Origin: an uncultured Roseibium sp.
GTDB taxonomy: Bacteria > Pseudomonadota > Alphaproteobacteria > Rhizobiales > Stappiaceae
DNA: 64,000 nucleotides
Direction: 5' to 3'
NCBI RefSeq assembly: GCF_963669205.1
Contig: NZ_OY769915.1
Location: 4,314,001 to 4,378,000, forward strand
Made by a program: the position numbers and the translations under genes. This document shows, piece after piece, positions 42,432 to 50,942 of the stretch. Position 1 is the stretch's first letter, and every line of letters starts with the position of its first letter. Under the pieces are notes generated by a model. That model was not told the origin of the DNA and made no database searches. It saw only the letters and a list, made by a program, of their open reading frames with translations.

Positions 42432-43427
42432 TTAAGCGTCTGGTGTCAGTAATATTTTCGGAACCGCAACATGTCCGGCGCGCAAATCGGTGAAGGCGCG
42501 CAGCCCCTCCGACAGCGGACGGCTTTCAACCCAGTCGAGTGCGCCGAGCCGGCCATCGAACATGGCTGCTGCGGTGTCGCGGAAGTCTTGTGCGGTGTAG
42601 GTGTACGTGCCGATGAACTGAATTTCCTGAAGTGTGATCCGCCTTATGTCAAGCCCGCCTTCGGCGGAACCAAGCCCGATATGGGCAATGACGCCACCGG
42701 GCTTGACGCAGGCGGATGCCGTGGCACGCGTGGCAGGGTATCCAACACCGTCCACCACGATGTCGTAGAGCCCGCTGGTCTCCGCCTCGTCGGGGCTCAA
42801 GACATCCATGCCGCAAGTCTTTGTCAGAAACCGCGCCCGCTCCGCGTTCGGCTCCACCAGCTTCACATTCTCGATGCCCTGCGCCTTGAGACAGAGCGCG
42901 GCGCCAAGTCCGATGGCCCCGCCACCGATCGCCAGTGCCCGTGCATTTTGCGGATCACCGGTCAGCGCCTTTATTGCCAGCCGGACCGCGTGCCAACCGC
43001 AGGCAATCGGCTCGGCAAGCGCGGCCTGCGCATCCGTGACATGATCCGGCACGGTCACAAGATTGCTTTCCGGCATCGCGAGGTAGTCGGCAAAGCCGCC
43101 TTCGCGCGGCGGCATCGAAATGATCTGGCGGTTGACACACAGGTTGTCCCGTCCTGCCAGACACGCGTCGCAGACGCCGCAGCTCACCAGCGGGTTCACG
43201 GTGACGCGCCGCCCGGACTGGGCGCCCGACACCACCGTGCCCGCGACTTCGTGGCCGAGAATGAGCGGCGCTGGGCGGCGCTCGTCATGCCCGAGAAAGG
43301 CATGCATGTCCGAACCGCATATGCCGGTGTGAGCCACCCGGATCAGCACCTCGCCGTCCGAGGGGGCCGGATCGGCAACCTCCATGTAGGCCTGACTCTC
43401 CGGACCCGTGTAGACTAGCGCTTTCAT
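42432..43427 (-). CDS. Zinc-dependent alcohol dehydrogenase (MDR), DHPS-pathway type
   Basis: 331 residues from the ATG at 43427 (ATGA overlap with the SDR stop). Catalytic Zn motif GHEVAGTV, structural Zn cysteines in CGVCDACLAGRDNLC, and GGGAIGLGAALCL for NAD binding. In DHPS operons one SDR and one MDR (HpsO/HpsP) oxidise or reduce C2 of DHPS, so R and S forms are interconverted through sulfoacetone-like ketone. I infer this role from neighbourhood; which of HpsO or HpsP it is remains open. Confidence 0.82.
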   Translation of the reverse strand: MKALVYTGPESQAYMEVADPAPSDGEVLIRVAHTGICGSDMHAFLGHDERRPAPLILGHEVAGTVVSGAQSGRRVTVNPLVSCGVCDACLAGRDNLCVNRQIISMPPREGGFADYLAMPESNLVTVPDHVTDAQAALAEPIACGWHAVRLAIKALTGDPQNARALAIGGGAIGLGAALCLKAQGIENVKLVEPNAERARFLTKTCGMDVLSPDEAETSGLYDIVVDGVGYPATRATASACVKPGGVIAHIGLGSAEGGLDIRRITLQEIQFIGTYTYTAQDFRDTAAAMFDGRLGALDWVESRPLSEGLRAFTDLRAGHVAVPKILLTPDA

Positions 43428-44176
43428 TTTGCCGTGAAACCTCCATCGACCATCAACACCTGGCCGGTCACATAAGCAGAGGCGTCGGAACAAAGAAACA
43501 GCAACGGCCCGTCCATGTCCTCCAGCGCACCGTTTCGCCCGATACATGTTTGCGCGGCATTGCGCTTTGCCCGTTCATCGTCGCCAAAAACAGCCGCCGT
43601 CAACTCCGTGGGGAAGAACCCCGGACCGATCGCATTGGCGTTGATGCCGTCCTTCGACCATGCCTCGGCCATGGCCCGCGTGAGCTGGCCGATGCCGCCC
43701 TTCGACGCGCCGTAGGCAATGCCGCCCGGAAAGGCGCGTGTTGTCTGCAGGGACGCAAACGTCACGATCCGGCCCCAGCGCTTTTCGCGCATCGCCGGCA
43801 CAAAGGCCTGGCTCAGGAAAAACGGGACCGTCAGGTTGAGCGACAGCGTAATGTCCCAGCCCTCGGGTGTGACCTCGTCGGCCGTCTCACGCGTGTTTAT
43901 GCCGGCAGCATGCACCAGGATCTGCGGCGGTCCGAAAGGACCGGCAATGTTTCCGGCCAGCTTTGCAAGGCCGTCACGGTCAGAAAGATCCGCCGTGACG
44001 GCCGCTGTCTGCCCGCCGGCTTCCCGTCTCCAGTCCTCCAGATCGGCAGACCGCCTGGCGACCCCCACCACGGACGCTCCGGCCCGCGCAAGCGCGGTTG
44101 CCGCACGCCGGCCGAGTCCGGAGCTCGCGCCGGTGACACAGGCCACCTTGCCGGAGACGTCAAAAAGGTTCGACAT
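43424..44176 (-). CDS. SDR dehydrogenase, DHPS-pathway type
   Basis: 250-residue classical SDR: TGASSGLGRRAA (12-27 region) for NAD(P), NAG-equivalent HAAGIN, and the catalytic YGASKGG. The C-terminal VTGQVLMVDGGFT is standard. It lies 4 bp downstream of hpsN and overlaps the MDR gene by 4 bp, so the three are translated together. Probable role: DHPS 2-dehydrogenase (HpsO/HpsP type), racemising DHPS for HpsN. The exact stereospecificity cannot be read. Confidence 0.85.
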   Translation of the reverse strand: MSNLFDVSGKVACVTGASSGLGRRAATALARAGASVVGVARRSADLEDWRREAGGQTAAVTADLSDRDGLAKLAGNIAGPFGPPQILVHAAGINTRETADEVTPEGWDITLSLNLTVPFFLSQAFVPAMREKRWGRIVTFASLQTTRAFPGGIAYGASKGGIGQLTRAMAEAWSKDGINANAIGPGFFPTELTAAVFGDDERAKRNAAQTCIGRNGALEDMDGPLLFLCSDASAYVTGQVLMVDGGFTAK

Positions 44177-44180
44177 GGGG

Positions 44181-45494
44181 TCAGGCTCCCGGATCCGCTG
44201 TCAGGTCGAACGTTTCCTCAGGGAAATATTTCTTCAGCCGGATATCGGCCGTGCGGGCATGGCCCTCCATGCCTTCCAGACGGGAAATCCGCGCCGTTGC
44301 CTCCGCGATCGGCTTGGCACCGTCACGCGTCGCGCGCTGCCACGTCACGATCTTCATGTATTTGTGCACCGAAAGCCCGCCGGTATAGCTGGCCGCTCCG
44401 GAGGTCGGCAGCACATGGTTCGTGCCCGACGCCTTGTCGCCGAAGGCAACGGTCGTTTCCTCGCCGAGGAAAAGCGAGCCGTAGCAGGACAGCCGGTCGA
44501 GCCACCAGTCGAGATCCTCGGCCTGAACCGTCAGATGTTCCGGCGCATAGGTATCGGACGTTGCAGCCATTTCCTCGCGTGTGTCGCAGAGGATGACTTC
44601 AGCATAGTCCCGCCAGGCGGCCGTTGCGCTGTCCCGGTTCACTTCGGGAAGATCGTCGATGAGCTTCGGCACCAGCGCCATGACCTCCTCGGCCAGGGAC
44701 CGGGTGTCGGTCACCAGCCAGACGGGCGAGTTGTAGCCATGCTCCGCCTGTCCGACGAGATCCGCGGCCACGACCATTGCGTCAGCGCTGCCGTCTGCCA
44801 GGATCAGGCTGTCGGTCGGCCCCGCGATCATGTCGATGCCGACCCTGCCGAAGAGGATCCTTTTGGCTTCTGCAACGAACTGGTTGCCGGGCCCGACGAG
44901 AATGTTCGCCTTCGGCAGACCGAACAGGCCGAATGTCATGGCCGCGACACCCTGGACCCCGCCCATGGCGAGGATCTTGTCCGCGCCGCACACCTTGGCG
45001 GCGTGGATGATGGCCGGGTTGATGCCCACACCCGGCCGTGGCGGCGAGCAGGCGATGATGTTCTTGCAGCCGGCGACCTTGGCCGTCGTCACCGTCATGA
45101 TCGCGCTGGCGATGTGACTGTAACGGCCACCGGGAATGTAGCAGCCCGCCGTTTCAACGGGGATGCTCTTCTGGCCGGCAATCAGACCCGGGATCACTTC
45201 GACCTCGATATCCTGGCAGGTCTCCTTTTGAGCCTCCGCAAACCGTTTCACATTGGCATGAGCGAACTCGATGTCCCGCTTCAGTTTTTCCGGAACCTTC
45301 GCCGCCGCTTCGGCGATCGCGGCATCGTCCAGGAGTATGTCGCCGTCATACTTGTCGAACCTGGCCGCGTAATCGAGCGCCGCTGCATCTCCGCCCGCCT
45401 CGATCGTGTCCAGGATTTCCTGCACGATCTTGGTTGTCTCGGAGGCGTCGGTCTTCGACGTTAGGACCGCTTTTTTCAAATACTCAACAGTCAT
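44181..45494 (-). CDS. hpsN: 2,3-dihydroxypropane-1-sulfonate 3-dehydrogenase
   Basis: 437 residues, histidinol-dehydrogenase fold. The start MTVEYLKKAV and segments AGCYIPGGRYSHIASAIMTV, SPPRPGVGINPAII, ILVGPGNQFVAEAKRILFG and VGIDMIAGPTD match HpsN-type sulfopropanediol dehydrogenases rather than HisD. It oxidises the C3 alcohol of (R)-DHPS in two NAD+-linked steps to (R)-sulfolactate. It is encoded right after the TRAP permease and before two accessory dehydrogenases, SuyA and SuyB, which makes the pathway complete. Confidence 0.9.
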   Translation of the reverse strand: MTVEYLKKAVLTSKTDASETTKIVQEILDTIEAGGDAAALDYAARFDKYDGDILLDDAAIAEAAAKVPEKLKRDIEFAHANVKRFAEAQKETCQDIEVEVIPGLIAGQKSIPVETAGCYIPGGRYSHIASAIMTVTTAKVAGCKNIIACSPPRPGVGINPAIIHAAKVCGADKILAMGGVQGVAAMTFGLFGLPKANILVGPGNQFVAEAKRILFGRVGIDMIAGPTDSLILADGSADAMVVAADLVGQAEHGYNSPVWLVTDTRSLAEEVMALVPKLIDDLPEVNRDSATAAWRDYAEVILCDTREEMAATSDTYAPEHLTVQAEDLDWWLDRLSCYGSLFLGEETTVAFGDKASGTNHVLPTSGAASYTGGLSVHKYMKIVTWQRATRDGAKPIAEATARISRLEGMEGHARTADIRLKKYFPEETFDLTADPGA

Positions 45495-45501
45495 GGTGAA
45501 C

Positions 45502-46833
45502 CTACTTGTAAATGTCTGGTAGCAGCGTGGTGGAGAGCGCCGGCACGTAGGCGATCAACAGCGTCACGATCAGCATGAAGAAGACGAACGGAACTGCTTT
45601 CGCTGCGATCTTCAGGATCGACTCGCCGGTCAGGCCCGAGACCACGAACAGGTTGAGACCGAGCGGCGGCGTGATGAAGCCCACACCGAGTGCAGTGATC
45701 ATCATGATACAGAACTGGATTTCGTTCATGCCGATATTATCGGCAAGCGGTTTCAGGATCGGCGCCAGGATCACGATGTTCGGGGTTGTCTCCATGACGC
45801 AGCCCGCTGCAATCAGGATAAGGATCATCAACAGGATCAGAAGCGCCGGTTCATTGGTCAGCGACGTGACCGCGTAAACGAAGCCTTGCGGCACCCCGAG
45901 AATGGCGAGCGCCTGCGCGAGCGGCAGCGAAAACGCGATGATCGGAACGATCACGCCGTTCACCTTTGCCGAGCTTACCAGCATGGCCGGAAAGTCCGAC
46001 AGCTTCAGCGTGCCAAGCAGGAACCCCATGCCGATCGTGATCATCACCGCGACGGCACCCGCCTCGGTCGGTGTCAGGCGGCCGGAAAAGATGCCGTAAA
46101 AGATCACGCCCGGAACGATGAACGCATACCAGCCGGACTTGAGCGCCTGGCCGAGATTCGCCGCCCATTCGCCGAAGGTCATCAACCCGCCGCCCTCATA
46201 GGCATAGATGCGGTTCATGACGATGTTGGTCACGAGGATGGAGACGAGAATGGCAATGCCGGGGATCAGCGCGGCAAGGAACAGCGTCGACGCCGAAATT
46301 CCGAGCACGAGACCGATGATGATATAGGCAATTGAGGGCGGGATCAGGATGCCCGTACAAGCACCGGCGGCGACCAGAGCACAGGCATAGGGACGCGGAT
46401 AGCCGCTTTCCACCAGTCGCTCGATGGTCATCCGCCCTACGGCTGCAGCGCCTGCGGCATCTGAGCCCGAGATGGCCGAGAACATGCCGCACACCAGAAC
46501 GGTCGCGGACCCGAAGCCGCCCTTTGCCCAGCAGGTCAGCGCTTCCGCGACGTCGAGGAACTTGCGGCTGAGGCCGGTGCGCACGAGCACGTCACCGGTC
46601 AGGATGAACAGCGGCACGGCTGTCAGCGCGAAATGGTCGATCCCGTGAAACAGGCTTTCGCCGACCAGCGACAGCGGCAGCGCGCCCGAGATCATGAGCA
46701 TGGCGATGGCTGCTGCGCCGATCGCGGCCCAGACCGGAACGGCGAGCGCGACCAGAACAACGAAGATCAGGACCGGGCCATAAAAGTCCCAACCCAGTTC
46801 GACAGTCTGTTGCTGAAGTTGATTCCAAAGCAT
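45502..46833 (-). CDS. TRAP transporter large permease (DctM/HpsM type)
   Basis: 443 residues with about 12 hydrophobic segments. TRAP large-subunit marks: LVGESLFHGIDHFALTAVPLFILTGDVL and GMFSAISGSDAAGAAAVGRMTIE, plus GVGFITPPLGLNLFVVSG near the end. With the small permease and binding protein it drives Na+-coupled import of the sulfonate, as HpsKLM does in Roseovarius. Its stop is 8 bp before hpsN. Confidence 0.93.
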   Translation of the reverse strand: MLWNQLQQQTVELGWDFYGPVLIFVVLVALAVPVWAAIGAAAIAMLMISGALPLSLVGESLFHGIDHFALTAVPLFILTGDVLVRTGLSRKFLDVAEALTCWAKGGFGSATVLVCGMFSAISGSDAAGAAAVGRMTIERLVESGYPRPYACALVAAGACTGILIPPSIAYIIIGLVLGISASTLFLAALIPGIAILVSILVTNIVMNRIYAYEGGGLMTFGEWAANLGQALKSGWYAFIVPGVIFYGIFSGRLTPTEAGAVAVMITIGMGFLLGTLKLSDFPAMLVSSAKVNGVIVPIIAFSLPLAQALAILGVPQGFVYAVTSLTNEPALLILLMILILIAAGCVMETTPNIVILAPILKPLADNIGMNEIQFCIMMITALGVGFITPPLGLNLFVVSGLTGESILKIAAKAVPFVFFMLIVTLLIAYVPALSTTLLPDIYK

Positions 46834-46844
46834 GGCTGTCTCCC

Positions 46845-47360
46845 TCAGTCGAACAGTTTGTCGCCTTCGTAGACGGGACGTCCGTCACGAAAGTCTTTGA
46901 TGTCACGCAGAAGGGACTGGGCCAGGCGGAACAGGACCAGGGCGAAGCCGAAGGGAACGGCGGAGAGGAACCAGACCTGGGAAATCCGCAGGCCATGGGT
47001 CACCGAGCCGAACTTGGCGGAGACGAGAACCGTCTCGAGGGACCAGTAGAAGGCGATGACCGCGACGAAGGCCATGACGAGGTCGCCGAATATGTAGAGC
47101 ACCGCTTTCACCCGCGGGCTGACATATTGCATGATGACGTCGATGCGGATGTGCCCGCGCTCCTTGACGGCGGCTGCCGCACCGATCCAGGCGAGGTAGA
47201 TGAACGAATAGCGGACGATTTCCTCACCCCAGATGGACGAGTAGGCGAAGACCTCACGCCGGACCACTTCAATGAACATGGTCAGCACAAGCATCACGTA
47301 GAAGACCAGCAGGAGCCAGCGCTCACCGTTCCGGTCCAGGGCTTGAAGTACATTCGACAT
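46845..47360 (-). CDS. TRAP transporter small permease (DctQ/HpsL type)
   Basis: 171 residues from the ATG at 47360. Four transmembrane helices; the DctQ mark YSFIYLAWIGAAAAVKERGHIRID is present at about 67-90. Its 3' end is 11 bp before the large permease. It couples the binding protein with the large subunit in the inner membrane. Confidence 0.92.
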   Translation of the reverse strand: MSNVLQALDRNGERWLLLVFYVMLVLTMFIEVVRREVFAYSSIWGEEIVRYSFIYLAWIGAAAAVKERGHIRIDVIMQYVSPRVKAVLYIFGDLVMAFVAVIAFYWSLETVLVSAKFGSVTHGLRISQVWFLSAVPFGFALVLFRLAQSLLRDIKDFRDGRPVYEGDKLFD

Positions 47361-47435
47361 GGGGCACTCCTCTGCCGTTCCCATCAGACAGGTCTGACGC
47401 GGTCATCGGGCGTGGTGATGTATGAAAAGGGACCT

Positions 47436-47458
47436 GGCCAGCGCCATGGGCGCTGGCC
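47436..47458 (-). other. Strong hairpin 3' of the TRAP binding-protein gene
   Basis: Perfect 10-bp stem GGCCAGCGCC/GGCGCTGGCC with a 3-nt ATG loop, 13 bp past the binding-protein stop on the minus strand. A short TTTT follows a few bases later. It could be a partial terminator or an mRNA stabiliser that raises binding-protein level over the permeases. Confidence 0.65.
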
Positions 47459-47471
47459 GATCGACGCAATC

Positions 47472-48614
47472 TTATGCGTCGTGGACGTAGTAACGGCCCA
47501 TCGTGTTGGCGGCTTCTTCCAGGCGGCCGAAGGCATCCATGGAACCGGCCAGTTCGACCTTGAACTGATCCCACTCCTCGCGCTGGTATCCACCGGCTGC
47601 CTGCCACTCGGCAAGCTGGTCTTCCGACAGCGAATGGAATTCCACGCCCGACTTCACCAGTTCGGACATGGCGTAGGAACGCGCGGCCGGAACCTTGGCG
47701 AGGTTCTGCTGGGCGGTGATCTCACCTGCGAATTCAATGCCTTCCTGCACATCCGCCGGCAGGGAATTGAACCACTCCAGGTTCATCGAGTAAACTTGGC
47801 TGTCCGGTACCGCCTGGGTGAAGGTCACGTGGCTCAGGATGTCCTTGAAGCCGAAGACGTAGAGAGCACCGACGGACGGGTCGAGCGCATCGGCAACACC
47901 CTGCTTGATCGCCGACGGGGTTTCGCCCCAGGCAACCGGTGTCGGGTTCGCACCCACCATGCGGTAATATTGCTGCAGCATTGCGGAACCCGGCACGCGG
48001 AATTTCACCCCGGACAGATCCGCCGGTGTGATCACCTTGTTACCGCCCTTGCGCACCGCTACGACACGCGGGTCGATGACAACGTAGAACAGCGCCTTGA
48101 AGCCTGAGGCTTCGATTTTCGGATGCACTTCCTTTTTCCAGGCGTCGGACGTCACGAGGTTCGTGAAGCGCTGGTTCGATCCGCAGAAATACGGCATGTT
48201 GATCAGGTCGACGGCCGACGCGAACGGAGCGAAGTTCGACAGGGAATGCTGCGCGGCCTGGATCGTACCGCCCTGAACGGCCTGCGCCAGAGCGCCGCCT
48301 GCACCCAGCTGTCCGCCCGGAGCAAGCTTGACGTAGACCTTGCCGTTCGTCGCGTTCTGGATGTTTTCCTTGAGGTCGAGCTGCATGATCGGATAGCTGC
48401 GCGACGCGCCCAGCACGTAGGCCGTGGCAAGCGTCATGATGTGTTCGGCAGCCTGCTCGCGTGCCCGCTCCTCCTGAGCAGTCTGCGCCACTGCCTCATC
48501 CGACCAGAGCACACCGGCTGCGCCCGCGACGACCGCCGCCGTGAACCCGCCGGCACTGGCAAGCTTCAGGAAATTGCGGCGCTCATGCGAAGCGAGATCT
48601 TCTGTTTTCTTCAT
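47472..48614 (-). CDS. TRAP transporter substrate-binding protein (DctP/HpsK type)
   Basis: 380 residues with a twin-arginine signal (ERRNFLKLASAGGFTAAVVA; cleavage near AVAQ at about 43). The mature part is a DctP-type protein: KVYVKLAPGGQLGAGGALAQAVQGG, KFRVPGSAMLQQYYRMVGANPTPVAW. The conserved Arg in the FRVP segment normally salt-bridges an acidic ligand, here probably the sulfonate. It is followed by a strong hairpin. Confidence 0.92.
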   Translation of the reverse strand: MKKTEDLASHERRNFLKLASAGGFTAAVVAGAAGVLWSDEAVAQTAQEERAREQAAEHIMTLATAYVLGASRSYPIMQLDLKENIQNATNGKVYVKLAPGGQLGAGGALAQAVQGGTIQAAQHSLSNFAPFASAVDLINMPYFCGSNQRFTNLVTSDAWKKEVHPKIEASGFKALFYVVIDPRVVAVRKGGNKVITPADLSGVKFRVPGSAMLQQYYRMVGANPTPVAWGETPSAIKQGVADALDPSVGALYVFGFKDILSHVTFTQAVPDSQVYSMNLEWFNSLPADVQEGIEFAGEITAQQNLAKVPAARSYAMSELVKSGVEFHSLSEDQLAEWQAAGGYQREEWDQFKVELAGSMDAFGRLEEAANTMGRYYVHDA

Positions 48615-48645
48615 GTTTTCCTCCCAAAAATTCCAAAAAGGTCCG

Positions 48646-48825
48646 TTATTCGCCGGTTCTTTTCTTTGCTTCTCTCTTCAGGACTGCTGCGGTGAACGCG
48701 ATGGAGATGGCAAGCAGCAGAATCATCTCGCCGACATTGCCAAGCAACGGCGTTCCACCAATTGAACCGATCGAAACATTGATGACGAATGCGGCAAACA
48801 GGACGGCCGCCAAAGCCAAAAGCAT
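48646..48825 (-). CDS. Small membrane protein leading the sulfonate operon
   Basis: 59 residues from the ATG at 48825, preceded by a near-perfect GGGAGGTGATC ribosome-binding site. Two hydrophobic helices (LLALAAVLFAAFVINVSIG and MILLLAISIAFTAAVLK) are separated by GSIGGTPLLGNVGE, and a basic tail follows. No family is recognised. It lies just upstream of the TRAP binding-protein gene and 34 bp from the LacI operator palindrome, so it is the first gene of the operon. An accessory transporter subunit is plausible. Confidence 0.7.
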   Translation of the reverse strand: MLLALAAVLFAAFVINVSIGSIGGTPLLGNVGEMILLLAISIAFTAAVLKREAKKRTGE

Positions 48826-48859
48826 GATCACCTCCCAACGATCAGATAACCCGGCTTTC

Positions 48860-48883
48860 AAAAATGTAAGCGCTTACATTTTT
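48860..48883. promoter_or_regulatory. 24-bp perfect palindrome, LacI-type operator
   Basis: AAAAATGTAAGC is mirrored by GCTTACATTTTT with no spacer. The central GTAAGCGCTTAC has the CG-centred symmetry of LacI/GalR operators. It lies 34 bp before the first operon gene and 97 bp before the divergent LacI gene. It is the likely site of repression or autoregulation. Confidence 0.85.
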
Positions 48884-48980
48884 ATTTGCAAGCAGAAAAA
48901 AGCGTTCTCTGAAAATGAAAATGCATGTAAGGGAGTCCGAACCTTTGACACGTGCCGCGTTTCAGCGCTGAACTGGACAG

Positions 48981-50033
48981 ATGGAAGAAGTCTCGAATTC
49001 ACTGACAGGAGAAGTGCCGACGCTCGCTGATGTCGCCGCGACAGCCGGTGTCTCGACGGCGACGGTTTCCAGGTGTCTCAACACGCCGGACAGAGTCACC
49101 AAGAAGACACTGAAGATCGTCATGGATGCGGTCGATCAGCTGGGATATTCGCCGAATTACAGCGCCCGCGCACTCGCGGCTGGTCGGACAAACACGATCG
49201 GCGCAATCATTCCCACCATGGAAAACGCCATCTTTGCGCGCGGCATTCAGGCCTTCCAGGAAGAACTCCAGCAGAATGGCTGTACGCTGCTGGTCGCCAG
49301 TTCCTCCTACCGTCAGGATCTCGAAGAGGAACAGATCAAGACATTGACGGTCCGGGGCGCGGATGCCCTGCTCCTGATCGGCTATCAGCGCAATCCGCAG
49401 ATTTACAACTATCTGGCAAAACGAAACATACCGACGGTGCTGACATGGGCGTCCAATCCGGACAAACGGCACCTGTCCGTGGGTTTCAACAACCGGCTCG
49501 CGATGCGCTCCCTCGCTGAACTGGTCATCAAGAACGGTCACACCGTGATCGGCTGCATCTCGGCTGATACCACCGCCAACGACAGGGCCCGCGACCGTGT
49601 CAGCGGCATACGCGATGCCATGGCAGAGGCAGGTCTCGATCCGTCGGACCTGATCGTCCAGGAGACGCAGTACTCCATCGAAAAGGGCGACATGGCCTTT
49701 CGCAGCCTCATGTCCCGGGACATTCGCCCGACCGCCGTCATGTGCGGCAACGACGTTCTTGCGGTGGGAGCGCTCCGCGCAGCCACCGCCCTGAACATGA
49801 ATATACCGGGTGATGTCTCGATTACCGGTTTCGACGACATCGAGCTGGCCAGCGTTGCGCCGGTTCCGCTGACAACCGTTCACGTCCCCCATCGGCGCAT
49901 GGGCCAATGCGCGGCGCGCGCGCTCATCAGTGCGATCAACGGCAAGCCTCCGGAAAGCGTGGAACTGCCGACCACGATCTGCCGCCGGAACACGCTCGGA
50001 CCTGCTCCGCAGACCGGAGCGTCAAAAAGATAG
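48981..50033 (+). CDS. LacI-family transcriptional regulator of the sulfonate operon
   Basis: 350 residues. LacI-type HTH at about 12-60 (PTLADVAATAGVSTATVSRCL) with hinge helix, then a periplasmic-binding-like effector domain (IGAIIPTMENAIFARGIQAF, TAVMCGNDVLAVGALRAA, GDVSITGFDDIELAS). It is divergent from the sulfonate operon with a perfect palindrome between them. The effector is probably DHPS, sulfolactate or a related intermediate. Confidence 0.93.
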   Translation: MEEVSNSLTGEVPTLADVAATAGVSTATVSRCLNTPDRVTKKTLKIVMDAVDQLGYSPNYSARALAAGRTNTIGAIIPTMENAIFARGIQAFQEELQQNGCTLLVASSSYRQDLEEEQIKTLTVRGADALLLIGYQRNPQIYNYLAKRNIPTVLTWASNPDKRHLSVGFNNRLAMRSLAELVIKNGHTVIGCISADTTANDRARDRVSGIRDAMAEAGLDPSDLIVQETQYSIEKGDMAFRSLMSRDIRPTAVMCGNDVLAVGALRAATALNMNIPGDVSITGFDDIELASVAPVPLTTVHVPHRRMGQCAARALISAINGKPPESVELPTTICRRNTLGPAPQTGASKR

Positions 50034-50120
50034 CAACTGTCTGAAAAAGGTAAGCGTGCCTTGAGGTCGCTGGGCGCACTGAGACACGCGCGGCAAGGCG
50101 CTGGTTCCCGAACCCCGGTC

Positions 50121-50942
50121 TCAGTCCCGGTCCTCGATCGGATTCGGTCCAGTGTAGGTCCAACGATAGTCTGGAGGCGTGGGGCCCTTGTTGCGCCCGC
50201 CCTGCTGCATCTGCTCCCAGGCATGGGCAAGCACGCCGACGGAGCGGGACAGGCAGAACAGGCCGCGGGCGAGCTGTGGTGCAAACCCGAGTTCCGCGTA
50301 GACGACCGCCGTAGCGCCATCGATGTTCATCGGAACCGGCTTGCCCTTGCGCGTGTTGAGGATCTCCTGAACGGCGCGTCCGATGGCAGCAAACCGCCCG
50401 CTGACCGTCCCTTCCCCGGCCGCCGCATCAACGAGCCCGAGCAGCCTCGGTGCGCGCGGATCCTCGGGTTTGTGGAACCTGTGCCCGAAGCCGGGAACAA
50501 ACCGGCTCCGCTCGGCCTGCCAGCGATCGATCTCCTGTGCTGCCGCCTCTTCAAGCGCCAGCCCGCCTTCAGCCGCCCTGTCGATTGACGTATAGAGTTC
50601 CACGGCCTGCTCACCGGCCCCGCCATGGACATCGTCAAGCATGTTGACCGCCGACGCCATGGCGCCGTTCAGGCCGAGCCCGCAGGTGACCGCCATGCGT
50701 GCGGCAGCGATCGACGGCGCTTGCGGCCCGTGGTCGACCGCCGCCACCAGCGCACACTCGAGCAGCCTTGCCTGCCCGGCATCCGGCAAGTCGCCGCGCG
50801 TCATCAGCCAGATCATTTGCGGAAACGAGATCGTGCCGATCAGTTCTTCAATCGGGTGACCCCGAAACCGGATCTGACCCGGCACCATGTCGATGATCTC
50901 CGTCGACCACCAGTCGGAGACATCCTTGCCCGATGAACTCAT
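50121..50942 (-). CDS. Citryl-CoA lyase / short citrate synthase-family protein
   Basis: 273 residues, much shorter than citrate synthase (~430). The catalytic residues are present: H106 in DDVHGGAGEQ, H154 in GFGHRFHKPEDPR and D208 in MNIDGATAVVYAELG. Proteins of this type are annotated citryl-CoA lyase and act on CoA esters of tricarboxylates, cleaving citryl-CoA to acetyl-CoA and oxaloacetate. It overlaps the CaiB-type CoA-transferase gene by 4 bp, which supplies the required CoA ester. The activity is inferred. Confidence 0.82.
   Translation of the reverse strand: MSSSGKDVSDWWSTEIIDMVPGQIRFRGHPIEELIGTISFPQMIWLMTRGDLPDAGQARLLECALVAAVDHGPQAPSIAAARMAVTCGLGLNGAMASAVNMLDDVHGGAGEQAVELYTSIDRAAEGGLALEEAAAQEIDRWQAERSRFVPGFGHRFHKPEDPRAPRLLGLVDAAAGEGTVSGRFAAIGRAVQEILNTRKGKPVPMNIDGATAVVYAELGFAPQLARGLFCLSRSVGVLAHAWEQMQQGGRNKGPTPPDYRWTYTGPNPIEDRD

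Noticed and set aside
43719..45464. 581-codon plus-strand open frame opposite hpsN
   Set aside because: Overlaps confident dehydrogenase genes in antisense and shows no domain.
50034..50120. Possible terminator between LacI and citryl-CoA lyase genes
   Set aside because: Only weak, imperfect pairings and no T-tract were seen.
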